A DNA stretch of 34,915 bases from a virus. Below are positions 32,339 to 34,915 of the stretch, piece after piece. The position numbers and the translations under genes were made by a program. The notes under the pieces are model-generated. The model was not told the origin of the DNA. It saw nothing but the letters and a program-made list of their open reading frames with translations, and did no database searches. The stretch covers positions 1 through 34,915 of IMG/VR virus record IMGVR_UViG_3300042474_000125, one strand, 5' to 3'. Position 1 is the first letter of the stretch. The number at the start of each line of letters is the position of its first letter.

Positions 32339-32794
32339 TTACCTTTTGAGGCGTAGGAATGATTCAGTTTGTCTTTCGGAATCTGTCACTGTGCCCGAAC
32401 TGTCCAAATCATACTCCACTCCGTCTCTCAACACCAAATCAAATTCTCTCTCATACTCTTTGCGATAGAATTCCATTTTGCGTTCAAATAAATCTAGGTC
32501 TGGTTCAAACTTGGCCAGTTTGGGATAGATGTGAAACCCCAATGCTTGATAGGCAGTTGCTCTTCTAAATTGAGCTGTGTTGTATAGGTCCTCGTCAGGT
32601 TCCTGTTGTCCAGTGCCCAAAACTTTGATATCAAACAATCCTATTTGTTGTGTGGGCCACCATCTGATGCGTAAATCTCTCAACACATCTTCTTGTGCTT
32701 TCAATAGTTCGTTGGTGAAATCAGCTATGCCGTAATTTAAGATGTCAGGTTCGTATTCCTTGACGTGTTCTATAGTCGCTAGGGTTATGCCCAT
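32339..32794 (-). CDS. Head-tail adaptor (connector) protein
   Basis: 151 residues, mostly helical. It opens MGITLATIEHVKEYEPDILN, and has EDVLRDLRIRWWPTQ, then AYQALGFHIYPKLAKF and a helical EFYRKEYEREFDLVL. The gp6/gp15-type connector, which forms the ring below the portal, has the same small helical character and genome position. Separated from the capsid gene by a terminator-like hairpin and its own leader with a second hairpin and an ATAAATA site (32850-32856). Confidence 0.7.
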   Translation of the reverse strand: MGITLATIEHVKEYEPDILNYGIADFTNELLKAQEDVLRDLRIRWWPTQQIGLFDIKVLGTGQQEPDEDLYNTAQFRRATAYQALGFHIYPKLAKFEPDLDLFERKMEFYRKEYEREFDLVLRDGVEYDLDSSGTVTDSERQTESFLRLKR

Positions 32795-32813
32795 AAGGTA
32801 CTTCCTTGTGTAG

Positions 32814-32837
32814 GGTTACAGGTACTGCCTGTGAACC
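32814..32837 (-). promoter_or_regulatory. Leader hairpin before the connector gene
   Basis: On the minus strand GGTT-c-ACAGG pairs with CCTGTAACC (loop CAGTA, one bulged C). It lies between an ATAAATA site and the ribosome-binding site of the connector gene, so it may stabilise a 5' end, attenuate, or help terminate read-through from the capsid gene. Confidence 0.5.
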
Positions 32838-32876
32838 AGTTGTGATTGTTATTTATCTATCTGGAGTTTTATAAAC

Positions 32877-32904
32877 AAGAAAGGGCCCTTGCAGGCCCTC
32901 TCTT
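32877..32904 (-). terminator. Hairpin terminator after the capsid gene
   Basis: Minus-strand stem AAGAGAGGGCC with GGCCCTTTCTT (11 pairs, one G-U; loop of 6), starting 20 bases beyond the capsid stop. The 3' arm itself supplies TTTCTT, then GTTTAT follows. It is probably a partial terminator that lets the capsid gene be expressed above its downstream neighbours. Confidence 0.75.
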
Positions 32905-32923
32905 ATTCAACTGACTAATTGGA

Positions 32924-33778
32924 TTAGTTAGTTACTCTTGCATCAGCAAGCAATTTAACACCATAAGTGTCAACTAACTCTGATACACCGTACGCCATAG
33001 AACCTACATATTCTGTAGCTCTAAATGACGCATCTCTTTGTTCTTCAATACGCATATTTCTTTTTAGAACGTATGCAAGTGCTTGTGAGCTCATTACTGC
33101 TCCCACAAATGCACCGTCTGATGCTCCTGTTACCACTGTGGATTCAAATATGCTGATTCCATTTATAGTAGTAATAAACCCAGATCTTAACGCTTCATTA
33201 CCCACGTCTGAAAGATTGTGGTTGATCACGTTAGCGCCTGCGTTTGTAAGCACTTTTCTTAGTTGATATCCTTGATAAGGATGAATCACAGCAACAAGTG
33301 GTCCTGGAGCTTGTGCATTTCTTAATAATGCACCTGCTTTGAAAAACAAGTCTGCTGTTAGTTCTGTGTTGCCTGTGCCCACTGATTGTGAGAAACCAGT
33401 AAACAATGCTGCCAAGTCTGTGTCAACTTTTTTGGCCATTGCATCGCCTAACTGTCTTCCGATAGCAACCGCAACATCTTGTGCTGCTGATTCTCTACCT
33501 AAGTCAGTTAATTTGATCATAGCACCAATTTCACTACAAGTCACGTCAACTTTTGTGGTGTTGAACGCTGTGTTTGAAAGATCAGCATTATCATTAACTG
33601 CTGATGCTGATACCGCTGGGAAGATTGGTATTTGTGCTACTAATCCTGGTGTGCCGCTTAGATCATAATTGGCCACTAGGGGTCTTATTACTGTTTGTTC
33701 ACTCAGCGTGTAAATTGCTGACTGAACTATATTTGCGTAGAGTTCTGATATAATCGACGCTGTTACTTCATCTGCCAT
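32924..33778 (-). CDS. Major capsid protein
   Basis: 284 residues, HK97-like in size and layout, directly downstream of the scaffold gene (15-base gap) and before a strong hairpin. The motifs IISELYANIVQSAIYTLS near the start, then DVTCSEIGAMIKLTDLGRES, VDTDLAALFTGFSQSVG and LVAVIHPYQGYQLRKVLT match coat proteins of the P22/N4-gp56-like type (helical N-arm, VTL---G---++TDL). Codon usage here looks more even than in the fibre genes, as expected for high expression. Good ribosome-binding site (AAGGAG). Confidence 0.88.
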   Translation of the reverse strand: MADEVTASIISELYANIVQSAIYTLSEQTVIRPLVANYDLSGTPGLVAQIPIFPAVSASAVNDNADLSNTAFNTTKVDVTCSEIGAMIKLTDLGRESAAQDVAVAIGRQLGDAMAKKVDTDLAALFTGFSQSVGTGNTELTADLFFKAGALLRNAQAPGPLVAVIHPYQGYQLRKVLTNAGANVINHNLSDVGNEALRSGFITTINGISIFESTVVTGASDGAFVGAVMSSQALAYVLKRNMRIEEQRDASFRATEYVGSMAYGVSELVDTYGVKLLADARVTN

Positions 33779-33792
33779 TTTAACTCCTTAAG

Positions 33793-34497
33793 TTAAATGC
33801 GAACGCCCTTGCTTTTGAGAATTTGTTTGTATTGTTCTCGATCACCAGGGTTGTTCATGTTTAGTTTGGTTATGTCTGTTTCAACCACTGACGCCTGTTT
33901 GCCCACCGCATTGCCAGTGCCAGAACCTTGAGGCCCAGCTGCTTTGAAATGTGGATTGGCATCCAGAAATTCTGTCACAAGTTGTGATACTTGCACAGGG
34001 TTTCCCTTGTCATCGTATCTCACCTTGCCTTGATTGTCGAGAACGTCCACTGCACCTGCTTCGTTCAGCTTGATCTGATCTTTCAACAATCTTACCACTT
34101 GTTGTGGATTGATTGCTTTGTTTTCAGATGCTGCCGACAACAATGTGCCGTCAACTTTAATAGTGGTTAGTTCTGATTCGTATTGTTGGATCTTACTGTA
34201 AAATTTTTCAGATTGCTCCTTCAAAAGTTTTTCAAATTCCCCGCGCTTTTGTAATTCAGCTTGGCGTTTTTGTTCAGCTTCTTCCACCAGTTGTTTGTAG
34301 TGATCTGGATCTATGTTTCCGAATTTCTTCTCGAACTTGGATCTTTCTCGTTCTACACGTTCTGCCACAATCTTGTTGACTTCTTCTTGTGTCAACATTT
34401 TAGAATTTGTGTCTGGGTTGTCCGCCTGTTGTTGCACCTTTGTAGGTTCAGATTGAACAGTTTTCTGAGAGTCTTTTACCGCGTTTTCTGCGTTCAT
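33793..34497 (-). CDS. Capsid scaffold protein
   Basis: 234 residues, acidic and basic in alternation, with a long predicted coiled coil (about 35-110: QEEVNKIVAERVERERSKFE, then EEAEQKRQAELQKRGEFEKL). A C-terminal basic/Gly segment (AAGPQGSGTGNAVGKQ) follows. This is the plan of GP20-type scaffolds: a helical rod that guides capsid assembly and leaves the head. No protease motif is seen. The gene lies immediately upstream of the capsid gene. AAGAGGT before the ATG serves as ribosome-binding site. Confidence 0.85.
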   Translation of the reverse strand: MNAENAVKDSQKTVQSEPTKVQQQADNPDTNSKMLTQEEVNKIVAERVERERSKFEKKFGNIDPDHYKQLVEEAEQKRQAELQKRGEFEKLLKEQSEKFYSKIQQYESELTTIKVDGTLLSAASENKAINPQQVVRLLKDQIKLNEAGAVDVLDNQGKVRYDDKGNPVQVSQLVTEFLDANPHFKAAGPQGSGTGNAVGKQASVVETDITKLNMNNPGDREQYKQILKSKGVRI

Positions 34498-34551
34498 TAT
34501 ATTACCTCTTGGTTTGAGTTGAGTCTACTCCCTGCCTATGCAGTGATGCTG

Positions 34552-34722
34552 TTATTTAGCACAAATGGTGTGAGTGGTGGGTGTTTTGGGATATTTCAAT
34601 TCTATTTTGGATTGTTCTGCTCTGCGATTGTAGTAGCAACCTACACACACAAAACCTTTTGCGGTTTGATGCCAATGCAGAGTGTGATTGGGCAATGCAC
34701 AACACTTACAAATGGTGGTCAT
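34552..34722 (-). CDS. Small zinc-ribbon protein
   Basis: 56 residues. The ATG at 34722 overlaps the stop of the membrane-protein gene (ATGA). Cysteines at 5, 7, 8, 26 and 29 (ICKCC near the start and CVGCYYN in the middle) suggest a small zinc-binding fold. C-terminal half is basic/Thr-rich. No family recognised. The gene is present only on the right-hand copy: on the left-hand copy a different gene follows the membrane protein. Confidence 0.68.
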   Translation of the reverse strand: MTTICKCCALPNHTLHWHQTAKGFVCVGCYYNRRAEQSKIELKYPKTPTTHTICAK

Positions 34723-34915
34723 CTCCAAAATTTAACAATGCTGATCAGTGTGCCGATAACTCCGCCCAATATAATCAACAGCATGATAGCGCCTTTGCCT
34801 TTGCTCATGTCCACACGCAAATCTTTGATTTCCACACTCATGTCTTTGAGTTGTGTTTTCATTTCATCAATGGTTTTAATCAGTGTCTTCATTCTTTCAG
34901 CACAGATCTTTTCAT
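34719..34915 (-). CDS. Small coiled-coil/membrane protein (XhlA-like), copy 2, partial
   Basis: Second copy of the gene at 69-299, cut by the window end after its N-terminal codons. Compared base by base with the left copy, positions 34725-34915 differ at four sites; the differences include silent changes and one Phe-to-Val change near the C-terminus (FKFWR versus VKFWR). It ends TGG AGA TGA, with the stop overlapping the zinc-ribbon start. If the ends are joined this is the copy that belongs to the main genome, placed between portal and scaffold. Confidence 0.75.
   Translation of the reverse strand, partial: EKICAERMKTLIKTIDEMKTQLKDMSVEIKDLRVDMSKGKGAIMLLIILGGVIGTLISIVKFWR
34725..34915. repeat. 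Terminal direct repeat of 75-265
   Basis: 191 bases repeat positions 75-265 with four mismatches (at 84, 86, 105 and 138 of the left copy). The last 127 bases, 34789-34915, match 139-265 exactly. An exact 127-base end overlap is the length expected from an assembler using a 127-mer graph. Confidence 0.95.

Noticed and set aside
1-34915. tRNA genes and CRISPR arrays
   Set aside because: No cloverleaf-like sequence and no regularly spaced repeats were seen on either strand by eye.

Overview
The window looks like one essentially complete tailed-phage (siphovirus-type) genome. Nearly all of it is coding, on the minus strand, with genes joined by 1-bp (TAATG) or 4-bp (ATGA) overlaps. Minus-strand order is terminase small subunit, terminase large subunit, portal, a small coiled-coil/membrane protein, zinc-ribbon protein, scaffold, major capsid protein, head-tail connectors, major tail protein, tail chaperone G/GT, tape measure, tail tip and fibres. 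This order only closes if the two ends of the window are joined. The last 127 bases (34789-34915) are identical to 139-265, inside the same gene, so the molecule is best read as a circle of about 34,650 bp. Bases 1-138 are then an alternative branch from a related genome. The host cannot be read from the sequence. Several proteins (fibre modules, GT-like proteins, HNH-like proteins) remind me of uncultured marine phages, which is recollection and not a search result.

Layout. 1-68: start of a gene on the alternative branch. 69-3302: membrane protein, portal, TerL and TerS. 3302-9961: a large fibre/adhesin cluster, including a three-LamG-domain protein. 9958-16435: an accessory operon read into the fibre cluster, with two DNA methyltransferases, two glycosyltransferase-like proteins, three HNH-like proteins and several unknowns. 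16436-16933: a control region with two divergent sigma70-type promoters, each with a TTGACA -35 box and 17-bp spacing; the plus-strand one is a perfect consensus. 16934-20423: the only plus-strand genes, namely an unknown protein, a small possible lipoprotein, a conserved hypothetical, a SAM methyltransferase-like protein, a GT9-like glycosyltransferase and a zinc-ribbon protein. 20424-21174: a 750-bp gene-free gap between converging transcription units, with terminator-like structures facing from both sides. 21175-34915: second fibre cluster, tail tip, tape measure, tail chaperones, connectors, capsid and scaffold.

How it may work. The consensus plus-strand promoter probably drives a short early block. 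The opposing promoter(s) drive the modification operon, and transcription can run on through fibres, terminase and portal, then across the join into head and tail genes. A strong hairpin after the capsid gene may set capsid dosage. ATAAATA motifs recur in the few intergenic spaces of the structural region and may mark secondary late start sites.

Most notable points: the circularising overlap with a variant end; a textbook AAAAAAC -1 frameshift site joining the tail chaperones; a probable CTG start on a fibre gene; three glycosyltransferase-like genes plus three methyltransferase-type genes in a 35-kb phage; and no recognisable replication, integration or endolysin gene.
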